Below, one piece after another: positions 44,970-56,971 of a stretch of 64,000 nucleotides of DNA; the first letter of the stretch is position 1, and each line of letters starts with the position of its first letter. A program made the translations under genes and the position numbers. The notes under the pieces are model-generated. The model was given only the letters and a program-made list of their open reading frames with translations, was not told the DNA's origin and did not search any database. The DNA is taken from assembly GCA_947247005.1 (NCBI GenBank), contig OX365956.1, positions 17,132,089-17,196,088 of the forward strand, read 5' to 3'. The stretch comes from Spisula solida (Eukaryota; Mollusca; Bivalvia; Venerida; Mactridae).

Positions 44970-47900
44970 TATACATTGGATGTCAGAAAGTGTTATTTGG
45001 AACACTAGTGTTATGGACATATTAAGGGGCGATGACAATGTTGGTAAGAAAATAAAAGCGTACCAACCAAAATAGACGAAACAGTTTTTTGTTCTAAGGG
45101 TGGATTCCGAAAAATGTTTAAATATTATATTTTGTTGAATACGAACTGTTGTTGAATTGTTTATGAAATTAGCCATGGAATCATACTTTGTCTGGATAAT
45201 AAAAATATACATGTAGTTACATTTTGGTTTGTATATTTGCAGTGTTTTATAAATATGCTTCGTTCCAAATGTCATGACATACACATGCATACTTCTTATG
45301 TCACTTTTTAATATATTATATAAACACTCAAAATATTGACTATCGTTACACAACACTACATTGAATACACTTTTACAACGGTTTTATGAGTGCGGGATAA
45401 TTGGAAAAGACAACAAGTTAATTATGTTTTAGTTGAGATACATGGACATGTTATAGTCGGATTCAAGTGATGTCAATTTCATGTACGCCAGACAGTAGAT
45501 AACGTTTTCGATAGAAACGCTTTACACATAATTACAAAATGTATATTAATATAAAATTATTAAGTTATTTTTCATGAAATTAATTATTCTATAATAATTC
45601 TTTCAATTAATGCAAAATTATTTCAAAACGAATAATGCATTAAGCGTCATAATTGATACTGTTAAATCATTAACTTTCGCGGGAATTGAATTTTGCGGAT
45701 TTTGGTAAAATGGTAATTTAGGGGGTTTTCAACTTCGTTGAACTAAAGTATTGAAAGAAAAATCTCAATATTTTGAGGTCAATTATTAGAGGGGATTTAT
45801 GTTCCCGATCTAACACATCGGGGAAATCAACCAAAATTAGTCCACCCGAATATTGATAATTTTACAGTATTTGCTAATGATTTATATTGTCTTGTGGATG
45901 TATAGTGTGGACCATATTGAAAATTGGTCTAGAACCAAATATGTCAACTACAATAAATAAAGTCGTTATTATTATTATTAATATTATAGTGTACATATAT
46001 CATGCCATCGACATCTCCAGAAATGTGATATATGTCATTATTAGCATCATTGTAAGTACTTTATACATACATTATCAAAATCAACATAAAATTATTAGAT
46101 CTGTAAAAGTATCATGCCATCGACATCTTCAGTTCTGGGAGAACTTGGGAAGAAGTAATTATCAGTATCACAGTAAGTACCTAATGCATACATTATTACA
46201 ATCAATATAAACTTATATTAAAGTATCGTAATTATGTTCAAGATATCGATTCTTCAATATTACCTAAATATCGATTTTTTCACTGGCCAAATACCACTCA
46301 ACTGGTTTACAACAGGGAAATTAAAAATGTTTACAGTGACAACGATTTAAAAGAAATGCTGTAAAAACACACTAGAGATATAAAGTAACTTCACACTTGA
46401 TATAATGAGCATAATATACAGTAATGCTGCTAAAACTGAATATGTTGCAAGAGCACCCACGTGTTTTTCAAATAATATTGTAGTTTTCTTAAAAGAATGT
46501 GTTTAGACTGTGAAAAATATTAAAGTTATTTTTGTTGGAAGAACATGTAAGGGTATCCGTCATTAAACATCGTATTTAATATGATTAAAGGGTTAAATAA
46601 TGTCTTCATGATGGAAAAAATAAAGCCAACCATCGACCTCTCCGGTTCTTGGAGAATTCTGATAAAGTCAGTATGATTATAAATGTAAGCACCAAATACA
46701 TACATTATTACAATGAACATAAAATAATTGGATAATCCCGTTATTATTATGAAGATATGTATTGTTCAATATTTGCCAAATATTACAGTTTCATTGGATA
46801 GACACCATGTAGCTTGTTTACAGCCCGTATGATTAAGCAAATGAATACTTAATTATAATGACATAACTTTGCGAATCTTGAAGCTTGTTTAAAACCAAAG
46901 AAAAATAAGAGAAATTACAATGCAATGATAATGACACAATGTTTATAAAAATGAATTCAAGAAAACATTGCAAATATGTGTACTAACGTCTCAAATGATT
47001 ACACAAGAACTAAAAACAATGAATAAATATCTAGCTAAAGTAAGCCTTCACGGAACGACAATCTTAAAAACAGCACCATTTCTGAATAAATAACACATTT
47101 AACGAGTCGATTTTCACTCGTGTAATCATTATTAAACCTCAATAGTTAAAACAACAAATAAAGAACACAATTTTTAAAAGCCCCAATGTTGTAGAATCAA
47201 TATACACAGTATATGCATTATTTGAAACTTGGTTGTGCACCAACAAGCAAACAGAACAAATAAAGGTTCCCGAAAAATATGCCGCCATAAAACAGCGTTA
47301 ATGACTGCATAAAGCCATTAATATAAAACAATAAAATGTTGTACCCTAGAAAATCAAATAAAAAAGTTGAATATGAAATTAATGGTACGAAATTTCTGAA
47401 AGTCGTTCGTCTATTTTCAATGACCTCGTCGTTTTGGCAAACGGAAGAGCTTTCATATGCAAGAGATACAGTTCTTTCAATTGGTCTTTTTCTTTTTTAA
47501 GCAACTATCTGTTTCTTCCGCCCAATCTCTAGAACACGTTGGAAGGTACCAGTACATATTGCTAAACTGATTGGCGCTCAATTTCTATGTCTTTTGTTCG
47601 CTTAAAAGTTCAAAATACACTCCTTCGCTCGGTAGAAACTAAACGAATCAGCTGCTTACTAGTATAAATACTAGAATTTATCACCGATAGATATAATACG
47701 TAAAGGCAAATACTTTTTTTAATAATGGATTTTATGCGTTCTATTACATATGACTATATTGTTGTGCTTAGATTCTGGTCAACGTCGATTGCATCATATA
47801 TTAGTGCGATCTCCTCGTGACTACTGTCTGACGTAATACACATGATAAAAATACGATATTTTATTACATATACGTGTAATAACAACCCGTTCAAATTAAA

Positions 47901-48067
47901 AATAGAAACACCTGACTGTCAGGTTAAACCTGGTGAATTTGCCATAATATGACAACATGGGTGACATTATATGTATATTATAATACACGGGCAATATGTT
48001 ATATTTCATATACATGTAAGGTAAGTGACATTTGTATTAAATAAGACAATCAAAATTAGAATTGTAT
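44970..48067. other. Spacer with the array's duplicated upstream block
   Basis: 46001-46030, 46113-46140 and 46625-46655 each carry 'gcca(t/a)cc?atcgac.tctcc.g'-like text. From about 46480 to 47640 the sequence is collinear, though diverged, with about 49890-50800 (shared 'gtcttcatgat..aaaa', 'ttattatgaagatat.tattg', 'acca...agtttgtttaca', 'actgaaagtcgt'). It is therefore the upstream part of a repeated gene unit. No other gene is seen; minus-strand open frames such as 44865-45356 have no motif. Confidence 0.55.
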
Positions 48068-48078
48068 CACGTGACATG
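48068..48078 (+). promoter_or_regulatory. Family E-box CACGTGACATG (B2)
   Basis: ATCACGTGACATGG, 79 bp before the ATG at 48157. The same 11 bases occur before B3 and before the broken copy at 56757. An AT-rich TATA-like stretch follows at 48091. Confidence 0.6.
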
Positions 48079-48156
48079 GTACAGGTCATACATATATCTG
48101 GTTTGTCAACCAGCATAGCGCATATCGTTCTGCGAGACTATACATTACTTAACAAA

Positions 48157-48351
48157 ATGCCTAGTCGGGCAGACGTGAATAGTTACGAATTGAGGAAACC
48201 GTACACATACAAAAGGAAAGGCAGAAATAGTTACTCATTTCTGAATTTGTTTTGGCTGCTAGGTTTAGAAGAATGGTTCACCAGTTTTACTAAACACAAA
48301 AGGGTGAGAAGGCGTAGGTTCCCTAAAGAAAGGCCACTTGACAGGCGGTAA
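48157..48351 (+). CDS. Short-form paralogue B2 without any cysteine (64 aa)
   Basis: The frame is open and both ends are conserved: MPSRADVNSY at the start and KERPLDRR at the end, the latter matching B4 exactly over RPLDRR. The middle has no cysteine: the first Cys is replaced (PYTY for SCHF), the C-A-C becomes L-N-L, and the region of the fourth Cys and the C-Y-C is replaced by a basic run VRRRRF. The hydrophobic segment FLNLFWLLGLEEWFTSF remains. The promoter E-box is intact. It may be a gene under changed function (a basic, amphipathic peptide) or a copy that lost constraint recently. The last codons CGG TAA TGG also form a weak donor-like GGTAAT. Confidence 0.6.
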   Translation: MPSRADVNSYELRKPYTYKRKGRNSYSFLNLFWLLGLEEWFTSFTKHKRVRRRRFPKERPLDRR

Positions 48352-51140
48352 TGGCCATTGGATGCTAAGAAACAACAAAATGACTGTTCATACGAAGAGC
48401 TGAATAGAAACAATGAATTTATCGAGAGGACACTTGGTATAACAGCAATCATCATAGAAGAAAATATGCGTCTTTTAATGTATTTAAATACCATTCAAAA
48501 CATTGCGTTTGATGCCTTTCAACGATTAACTACTCCTATCATTTACTCAAAATTCACATGAGATCATCATATGCTGTTTCTTCTGGAAAATTGGACTAGA
48601 CTTACAATAAAGAAATATAAATATTGATTTACATTTAATTATATTAGCACTTGCTTTGTTATATGATTATGATATAAATAGTGTAACATAAGTGTAATAG
48701 TGTACATCTTGTTATTTGATCATGTCTACTATAAATTATGTCTGTAATACCATAATATTAAATTAGTTGGTCACTTCAAAATTATTACCATTGTTTGTGT
48801 ATTTATCTGTAAATCTAATGCATGGATATTTCATATATATATTTGGATAGCTAGTGTACTAAGACATAGCGGTACAGGTAAGTGGTGTGTAACAATATGA
48901 TGCGACTTTGTTTAAATAAATGTATCATACGCCCGTATGTTGCATAAAAGATGAAAACAAAATGATGGCGTATGTGCAGTTCTGGATTATCGACCGGTGA
49001 TATCAACAAAAAGGTATCAAATAGTTTACAATCCAAATGTATATGTACCAACCTACATAATGTAATTGAACAATATTTCTCACGCACGTCTTTACCACCC
49101 TTACAGAAAGGAGCCTGAAAAGTCCAAATTAAATTACTTATTGGCAAAATGTTGTCATGTCATGTAATGTTATGGATGTCTTGTCAAAACTAAATTCTAG
49201 TTCGATAGGTTGCGATAGTTATTTGTATTTTCTTTGATGGAAGGTGCGGGTGTAAAAATTACAAAATAATGAACTGATGTCGAATATTTACACTTTCGAT
49301 TTACTTTCTGTAATATTTTACTCCAAAAAGACTCCCATTTACATGTAGCGCAACGTTATGGCACTGTTTAATGGCATTATGTACCAATTAACAAATACAA
49401 TTATCAATAACTTTTTAGTCAACCGATTCCCCAAATCCACGGTTTCAGTTTATATTTTGAAAGGTATCATTTTGCGTCATATTCTGGAAAACAGTGATTT
49501 ACACCTTAAACACAAGTTACAACATACCTATCACAACTTATTTTTATCAAATAAACGCATTAATGACAAAGTTGCCTACATGTATAAATTCAAAAAAATC
49601 ATGCTTTTTATTATTTTGTAAGGTTTTACTCATAAAAAGTCGACTTAGCATGAAATGACCTGATTTTTTGTAGTATGATACAAGACACAAGTAATGTGAC
49701 ATGATCAAACAAATGTTGTTTGCATTTTTTCCTCAAAAACATCTGCTTGCTACTGAATGCGGTTTTCCCAAATAACGTTAGTTTTTGAAGAGGTTGGAAA
49801 TCGCGCCGCAAAGCTCATATACAGTAAATCTGCCAATAACTTTATATTTTATATGGGTACCTATGTTCTTTATTAATATTTCAAATGTCTTACATGAAAT
49901 TATTAACACAGTGAAAAATCTTTAAAGTATGTTCAAATGAAGAGCCTGCCAGATCCGTCTTAAAATCCCATAATTAGTACGTTTGAAGAAAGCGTTAGAT
50001 ATTGTCTTCATGATAAAAAATGTAGTGCGCCATCGACATAACCAGATCTTGAAGGATTTGTATTTTACTCTGAATTAGTATCGACGTATGTACCTACTAC
50101 CTACAAGATTACTATCGACAGCAAATTATTTGATAAAACTTGTATTATGCACGAGATATATATTGTTCAATAATTGTCTAATATAATATTTTCTCTGCCC
50201 GATACCATGCAGTTTGTTTACAACTAAAGACATATAAGAATATTAAAATAAATTATATCGTCTTGATTTTTGTAGATATGGTTAGGAATACACTATTGCT
50301 ATATTAATGACTTAGCATATAGTAACACAAACAAAATATACGGTAAACCTTTACTGAAAGTCCACCTTAAATATAGCATCCGTTCGCAATTGAGAACAAT
50401 TTTGTCAAATTAACACATTAACACTTTATGAAACCTAACAAATAATGTAACCAACTCTGAATGATAGCTGTTTGTCAAGAGGGAAATATAACACACGTAG
50501 GTTCCTATAAGATACCCGTTACTCGTTCACATTAAAACAGAGAACATAGCAACATGAAACAATAATTAGAACAATAAACGTTGTGTCATACACAATTACA
50601 TAATATATATAAATAAATAGGATTTCAATGGCATGCCATTACTGAAAGTCGTGGTAATTGTTCAGGACATAAATAATGGCTAGGAAACACCGAGACGAAA
50701 TATTTAAAGGTATTTGATTGACATTGTTTCATTGCTTCAGTTGCGTTAGTTGTGAAGATTCTAAATCATGTTAATTATATCACATAGTTCTGTTAGGATC
50801 ATGAAATTTTCTGAAACGTCCCTACATTTTGATGGTTTCCGAATATTAAGGAAGGTTTAACGACCTCTTGAACTCAGTTATTTGACCCATACCCAAAACC
50901 ATACCCTACGGACAACCATTCACTACCGTCCATGAACTGTTTTTCAGTGTATTTGAACTTCTCAAGCAAGAGCCGAGTTCATCAAATTGGTAAATAACTT
51001 CACTTCAAATGACCTAATTCACAGATACATCCAAGCAACAACACTGTCTTCGAGTTTTTATTAGATAAACTTGTTGACACGTCAACATGTTATCTTAGTA
51101 ATCATACAGCTAATTCGGTGCAAATGACATACTGGTAGTC
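48352..51140. other. Spacer with the second copy of the upstream block
   Basis: AATAAA at 48607 may be the B2 polyadenylation signal. 49890-50800 is collinear with 46480-47640, including 'gtcttcatgataaaaaa' and the 'gccatcgac' word at 50029. No gene recognised; open frames at 49358-49621 and 48851-49147 lack motifs. Confidence 0.5.
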
Positions 51141-51169
51141 ATATGGGTTTCCATATGGTGTTAAGCTGC
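51141..51169 (+). promoter_or_regulatory. Recurrent palindromic upstream motif, instance 2
   Basis: ATATGGGTTTCCATATGGTG followed by TTAAGCTGC, 230 bp before B3; 'tatgtcaaggtcacaatatcacattat' -like text follows, also shared with 55.4 kb. Confidence 0.6.
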
Positions 51170-51302
51170 AACAGAAGATACTTCATCTGTATGTCAAGGT
51201 CACAATATCACATTATGTAACGTGTCATTTGTAGAAATTATAATTTAAATATAATACAGATCATGGCTTAGTTTCATTTTATTGACGTAGCCATTTTAGA
51301 GA

Positions 51303-51325
51303 CACGTGACATGTTTGTATATATA
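51303..51325 (+). promoter_or_regulatory. E-box plus TATA core promoter of B3
   Basis: CACGTGACATG (51303-51313) is followed four bases later by TATATATA (51318-51325). The ATG is at 51371, so the 5' UTR would be about 20 bases. Confidence 0.65.
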
Positions 51326-51370
51326 GTCGATTTGCCTTAAGTCACAGTTGCAGTTCTCTTATTGTACAAA

Positions 51371-51589
51371 ATGCCTTCCAAAGCTATAGTTAATAGTTAC
51401 AACCATGGGTCACGATGCGGATTCAAAAAATGTATATTTCGGAGAGGACAGTATTTCTATTGTGCTTGCTGGGCGCTTGGCTTTCTACAATGGTACGCTA
51501 CGATATTCCACTCCGACAGCAGATGCTGTATTCACAATGGCAGAGTAACATGTTATTGTCCGACCGATCGACCAGATGGCAGGCGTTGA
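51371..51589 (+). CDS. Short-form Cys/Trp protein, member B3 (72 aa)
   Basis: Start acaaaATGCCT as in B1 and B4. The N-terminus is MPSKAIVNSYNH. Cys pattern: C16 -x4- C21 -x9- C31-A-C33 -x18- C52 C53 -x7- C61-Y-C63-P, that is, the six family Cys plus two extra. The segment WALGFLQWYATIFHSDSR follows the C-A-C; the C-terminus is DRPDGRR. The nearest relative by eye is B1 (HSDxRC.IHN....CYC shared). Single exon, no signal peptide. The promoter has the clearest E-box/TATA pair of the array. Function unknown. Confidence 0.75.
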   Translation: MPSKAIVNSYNHGSRCGFKKCIFRRGQYFYCACWALGFLQWYATIFHSDSRCCIHNGRVTCYCPTDRPDGRR

Positions 51590-51702
51590 TGTTCATTGCG
51601 TGTTCAAAACTGTTTATTGGAACAATGTAGTTAAAAAAGAATAGAAACAATAACGATACAATCAAAGAAGTAAAAAAGAGGGAAAAGTGTGTATACCATT
51701 GT

Positions 51703-52286
51703 GATAAAATGTTATTCGAATGTCAGTTGTAACAACTTTAAACGTTTGCTCTATGATTAACTAGGTTTTACACGCGGATTCTGTTTGACTAAACTTAGTA
51801 TTGATGCTTCTTAACAACTATTACAATGTGGTAACTTTAATATTTATATTTGTTTTTATCATGTATGTAATTGCAATATAATCAATTTAATTTGTTACAT
51901 AGTGTTACCACGTGTTTATATAGACAAATAGAATACGTATATTTCTGATGGAACTAAAGAGCGTGTTTTCGCTTTCGCGAAATATATTGAAAACGGACTT
52001 ATCTTACGGCTCAATACACCCGATTGCAGTGACCTATTCAAATAAGACAATCCTACGATGATTGCATACATGAACACTTATAACTGCACATTGTAAAATG
52101 TTCTTCGAATATGAGTTGTATCAACTGCAAACGTTCGCTCTGTGATTAACTATGTTTTACACACCGATTAAGATTGACTAAACTTGGTATTATTGCTTCT
52201 TCAAAACTATCCCAATGTGGTTATTTTATCATGTATGCAAAATTGCGATATATAGTTAATTTAATGTGTTACAAATCGTTACAACT
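51703..52286. repeat. Tandem duplication of about 205 bp downstream of B3
   Basis: 51703-51908 and 52085-52286 share 'aaaatgtt.ttcgaat', 'gttgta.caact', 'gctct.tgattaacta', 'gactaaactt' and 'ttatcatgtatg'. Period about 380. Non-coding. Confidence 0.8.
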
Positions 52287-55200
52287 GTTTAATGTTTTTA
52301 CGTAATGAGCAAATAAGTTTTGACTTGAATCGAATGAAAATCAGTACCATCACAATATCGGGAGATATATCGGGTTATCATTTCATATAGAAAAGAAAAT
52401 ACTGACGGCTGTGTACGTAGAAATAATGACTGTATGTTGATTATCAAATCGTGAATACGGTTGTGCCTGGAAGTGTGTATTTCTGTCACGTCTTGATTTA
52501 TGTATTCATAAAACAAATTGTCCTATGATTAATTAAATATATCTGAAAACTCACAAGCTGTATTTTATGTATGTAACCATTGCTTATTCAATACTTGACT
52601 ACTATTTTATGACTTTTTAAATATTATTAACTGTTCATGAACTAAATATTGTAGTACAGCGTAAACATCCAATCAAATTGCAGTGTTTGGTCATTCGACG
52701 TTTGATATAATAACTGTACCCTATTTCAGTACAATGATTCTTAATTACAGAAGTTGTAACATATTGGATCATAGAAATGAATGTTTTAAATGTTAAGATT
52801 TGCACAGTATACATGTATATTCAATGTGATATTTTATCGTACAAACATTGGAGATTTGTCGAGTGTGGTTGGTATAAATGTAGTCATTTCATACTCATGT
52901 TCACAGATAACTGTATCATTAATAAAGAGTAAAATAAAATTATTTTATAAAATTCATGTTATCTTAAAAAGTTGCATTATTTTTGTACTAAAGTTGTCAG
53001 ACTTTCATGGTATCAAAAACAAGGATTGGCTTTCGATATCTTTATAAAGAAATTACATACATACGCAACATTGTTTGAACTACCTCCATGCGAAATCCCA
53101 TCGAAATTGTTCAACTAGTTAAAAAGTTATATCATTAAATGTATACATGTACCGTGGTATATATTTATATTCACTAAGATGCATTCAATAGAAACGACAA
53201 TGCTATTCTAAACAATAAAAAAGAATGTGATTTCAAGCCCTATGGGTTAATTTCTAATATCAAATTAAAGACAGAGCTCTCCAGTTTCTGATTATGTAAA
53301 TATATTTAGAATAACACCAGCATTAATGAAATGTTTATTAAAAACACACTGCACCTCGGTGACTTAGTGGTCAATTTCCCGTGTTATGACCATTTCTAAG
53401 ATATTATAATTTGTACGACAAAATGTTTTTGTTTGTTTACTCTTTACAAATGATACAGTTACATGTACTCAAAATATGTCACACTACAAATGTGTGTTAC
53501 ATTATAGTATGCAGTAGGAATTGCACAAACCAACATGCATTTTGGTAGACACTCAAATGAATTTAAAGAACTTTATAATGTAACGTAGATACTGTCTATG
53601 GATTATATGTAATTGAAAAAGAGGTAATTGAATTGCTAATGGTAGCACACCATCGACTTCAACAGTTCTTGAAGGAGTGATGGTTGATAAAAAAACAATG
53701 TCAATATAAATACCAAATATCAACCTGTTTTCTGTCAACTTAGTTTAAATGAAGATGTAACGATATTAATCATGCATAATGTGAACATACTTGACAAAAG
53801 GATAATACTAATCGAACAGAGACAACCGCGTGGTAAACTGTTACTATTTATAAAAGCCAATATCAAGACTAACTCCAATAGTTCCAAACCATCTAATATG
53901 ATACGCAAATTTTGGCAAAGAACCCAAGTAAAAATATGATAATACAAAGTTTAAAACAATCGTAAGTATTTTTAAATTATTATTTGACCAATTTTAGCGA
54001 GACACCGTCGACGACCAAACCACGAATAAGTATTATCAACTTAAACATGTTCTACAAAAGGTCACATTTGTTTGCCTGAAACCCACTCGAATGCTAAGAT
54101 TGTACTTGTTGGGTTCGGGCAAAAACTGTGACATTCAACAAATAAATATTAAGTGGAACGGATTATATTTATTCTCGACTTGACCGTCGAGGATGTCACG
54201 TTGAAATCGGTTTGATAAATAAAATACTAACGATTGATTCAAACTTTGTCTTCGCATATTTTTACTTGCGGTGTTAGCCAAAACTTATGTCGCATACCAC
54301 GTGGAATGTCCACCCTGCTTACGGAAGCAGTAGCATCAGTGTAGCAATACCACGTGACTTTTAACTACAGCTACAAGAAGAAATTTGTAAACATTGGAAA
54401 CTAAAAAAGCCATAAGTAAATAACCTAGTGAAGCCATGAAACGTGTAGGTTTCACAGTGTAATGGAATAATCGGTAAAACTGCTGAAAAATACATTACAT
54501 TTCACGGAAAGCAAATACTTTTCTCCTTAGTGTGGCGTATATTTTATAGAAATCGATTAAGAGATAAAATACTTATAGCTAAATTTGTGTTCCAATGTTT
54601 ACACATTTATACTTGTAACTGTAGCCAAAAGCAACGTGATTGCTACCCTGAGCATTACTCTAGTGAAATTTGGCTGTGTATCGACATGAAAACATTACAA
54701 ATGGAGATTCACATACAATATTCGACACAATATCACACAATAAAACAGCGGAAATGGCAGCAGGAAACTTAATTGAACAAAAACTAACGGTGTACAAAGA
54801 TGTACCTTCAACTACCACATTAAAAGAATTTGTAAAGTTTTAAAAGATGCCATTACAGAAAGATTTTGAATCTCTGTTTGATAAAAGTCTTATATCGAGG
54901 AACTGTTACAGTTTCAGTTAAATTAGTTGTTCCAACTCTGAAACATATTGATTTATTACATATGTTCGCCACGATAATACGGGTTTTCGGGAAATTTCTT
55001 AAATTTCGGTAATTTCCAAATGTATAGGCACCTTTAATTGTTATGCGTCTGTGTAATATTTCGATATGTTAACATAAACAATTATTGGTAACTGTTTTTC
55101 AAACCATATACAAAGGAGAAACATCAATTGTAGGTAAACACTTTCTACGGGATTGTCCGAGAACAACACAATGGTATACAGTTGAAATTAACAAGCATTG

Positions 55201-55348
55201 CAAATGTTTATTATTTAGGTTAATGATTTCTCTTTAACATAATTCACAGATACTGCCTACGGGTTTAAACCAGCTAAAATTGTAGACGTGTGACCATGTT
55301 TATTATACAGTTTAGGGGTCACTGTATGTATGTGCAAATGGAGGAGTA
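52287..55348. other. Spacer, with a possible remote exon of the family
   Basis: 53645 has another 'caccatcgac' block word, so part of the duplicated upstream unit is here. An open exon-like stretch at 54530-54772, without an ATG start and with CTCCTTAG just before it, encodes HIYTCNCSQ and, 28 residues after the C-N-C, MEIHI; the long members have C-T-C-G and EIHI at a spacing of 27. This could be a diverged family exon, but the match is short. A degenerate tRNA-like fragment lies at 53351-53390. Nothing else is supported. Confidence 0.35.
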
Positions 55349-55370
55349 ATATGGGTTCCCATGTGGCGTC
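55349..55370 (+). promoter_or_regulatory. Recurrent palindromic upstream motif, instance 3
   Basis: ATATGGGTTCCCATGTGGCG, followed by 'tatgtcatgacaatttcaca' and 'acgtcacattatcttat' that align with the text after instance 2. Here it lies 1.4 kb from the broken gene at 56757, so extra DNA has entered the unit or the nearer gene was lost. Confidence 0.55.
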
Positions 55371-56665
55371 AATATCCAACTGCGTACAGGTTGTGTATAC
55401 TTATATGTCATGACAATTTCACAACGTCACATTATCTTATATGCTGTTATATAGCTTCGGGAATCCAAATAATACATGGCAGTACAGGTAATAAAGTACA
55501 TGAGCTCAACATATGAAACAATCTCTTTATAACCTGTACGAGCGACACGTGTATTAAACCACTACTCTATTAAACGGCCAATTTAATTCCCACCCGAGCG
55601 ATGTCACTATATTTTCTTTCTTTCTGTATATACTGCTTAAGCCCCTTTCGGGTAAACTTCAATCGACATTTTTATTATCCGACAAGCGACTTATATTTAA
55701 ACTGGTAGCATATATTAAAATACAAACCACTTTAAAGATTTGCATAAAAAGGGGAAATGTTAGCACTTACTAAACGATTTGAGGCTAACGCTCCTCTCGT
55801 AAATTAATTCGGAGTGCAAAACAACATTTATATGTGGATTAAATGCGTTAAAAACTGTAAACATAAATCTTCCAAGCAGTTGTAAATTTTAGTACATTAC
55901 ATAACTGATTTTTTTAGAAAAGGGGGAACACTGCAAGAAATATCTGCCTGACTGACACTCTAAATGGTGGCTTCTTGTAATTTTGATTATATATATTTGG
56001 AGGTTGTTTTTTACAAATAAATATTTTTATTTGCGAACACGTAATATTTCTCTGTTGCTTAATTTTACTCCCAGTACACATGCAAATTGTATACATTATG
56101 CATCAAAACAAAATTCGTGTGTAAGTGTAAAAAGACAGTTTAATAAAATGTTTCGAAAATACGTAAATTGTTGTTTTGCATTACTGTTAACGAGTAACAG
56201 TTGCTCTTAAATCGTATGTCTAAGTGCTAATAAACCCAACCTCACCGTAAAGTTTGACTTGCTTTTAAGCACAAAGTGGTCTAGACTTTAGCAAATTGTG
56301 TCTTAGGAGAACGAGAATCAAACAAAACATTCAATGCTATACTTTCCAAATAAGCCACAGTCCTTTGGTTCATCAGTCATCCGACAAATGACGACATCGT
56401 GTCAATGGATTCCATACGCATACACTTGAATGTTTCGAAATTTAGCAGCAGCATTGATGATATTTTAATACTTGCACAACGTTTTTTTCATCGGTTAGGC
56501 ATATCATATGTAGGCATATTACTTGTGTTAAAGTCGTCGGTAGTACATTTGTACATGTTTTATTGGATTACCCTGTATGTCTCACTTTGTTTTAATAAAA
56601 TGTCGAAATGTTTTATTTGTCTGTGTCATATAGTTATACGATTCAGATCTAATGTAGCGTTGGAT
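55371..56665. other. Spacer, no gene recognised
   Basis: Open frames at 55983-56210 and 56399-56680 carry no motif. Apart from the first 150 bp, which are homologous to the region upstream of B3, I see nothing to name. Confidence 0.4.
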
Positions 56666-56694
56666 CACGTGACATGTTAGTAGATATATATATA
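56666..56694 (+). promoter_or_regulatory. E-box plus TATA in front of the broken copy
   Basis: CACGTGACATG (56666-56676), then GATATATATATA (56683-56694). The spacing is nearly that of B3. The promoter is intact even though the gene behind it is frameshifted. Confidence 0.6.
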
Positions 56695-56756
56695 CAATAC
56701 ATCTCATAATTAGTCTAATAGCAAAACTGACTTGTGAGGAAATAGTATTGTGCAAA

Positions 56757-56971
56757 ATGCCTACACGGGCTGAAGTAAATAACTATAAGCATTGGCGACG
56801 ATGCACATTCAAAAACAAATATGGGGTTCACTATTTTGATTGTGCTTGCTGGTGGTTAGGTTTATTTAAATGGCATGCTAAAATATACCACCAGAGTTGG
56901 GATTGATTTTAGATCGCAGAATTATTTGTTTCTGTTCGAGGGAAAATCCGGTTGGCAAACGTCACATGTAA
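56757..56971 (+). pseudogene. Frameshifted short-form Cys/Trp copy
   Basis: ATG at 56757 opens MPTRAEVNNYKHWRRC, then YFDCACWWLGLFKWHAKIYH, all clearly family. The frame then stops at TGA 56904-56906 after 49 codons. In the +2 frame the missing end continues from about 56909 as LDRRIICFCSRENPVGKRHM to TAA at 56969-56971, matching the CYC...RPxDRR end. A small indel around 56893-56905 has removed the fourth Cys and split the frame. With an intact promoter and little other decay, the break looks recent. Confidence 0.8.

Noticed and set aside
44865..45356. 163-codon minus-strand open frame
   Set aside because: Its start region is the antisense of B1 and the rest has no motif; a chance frame.
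53351..53390. tRNA A-box-like CTCGGTGACTTAGTGGTC
   Set aside because: No B box and no fold; fragment only.
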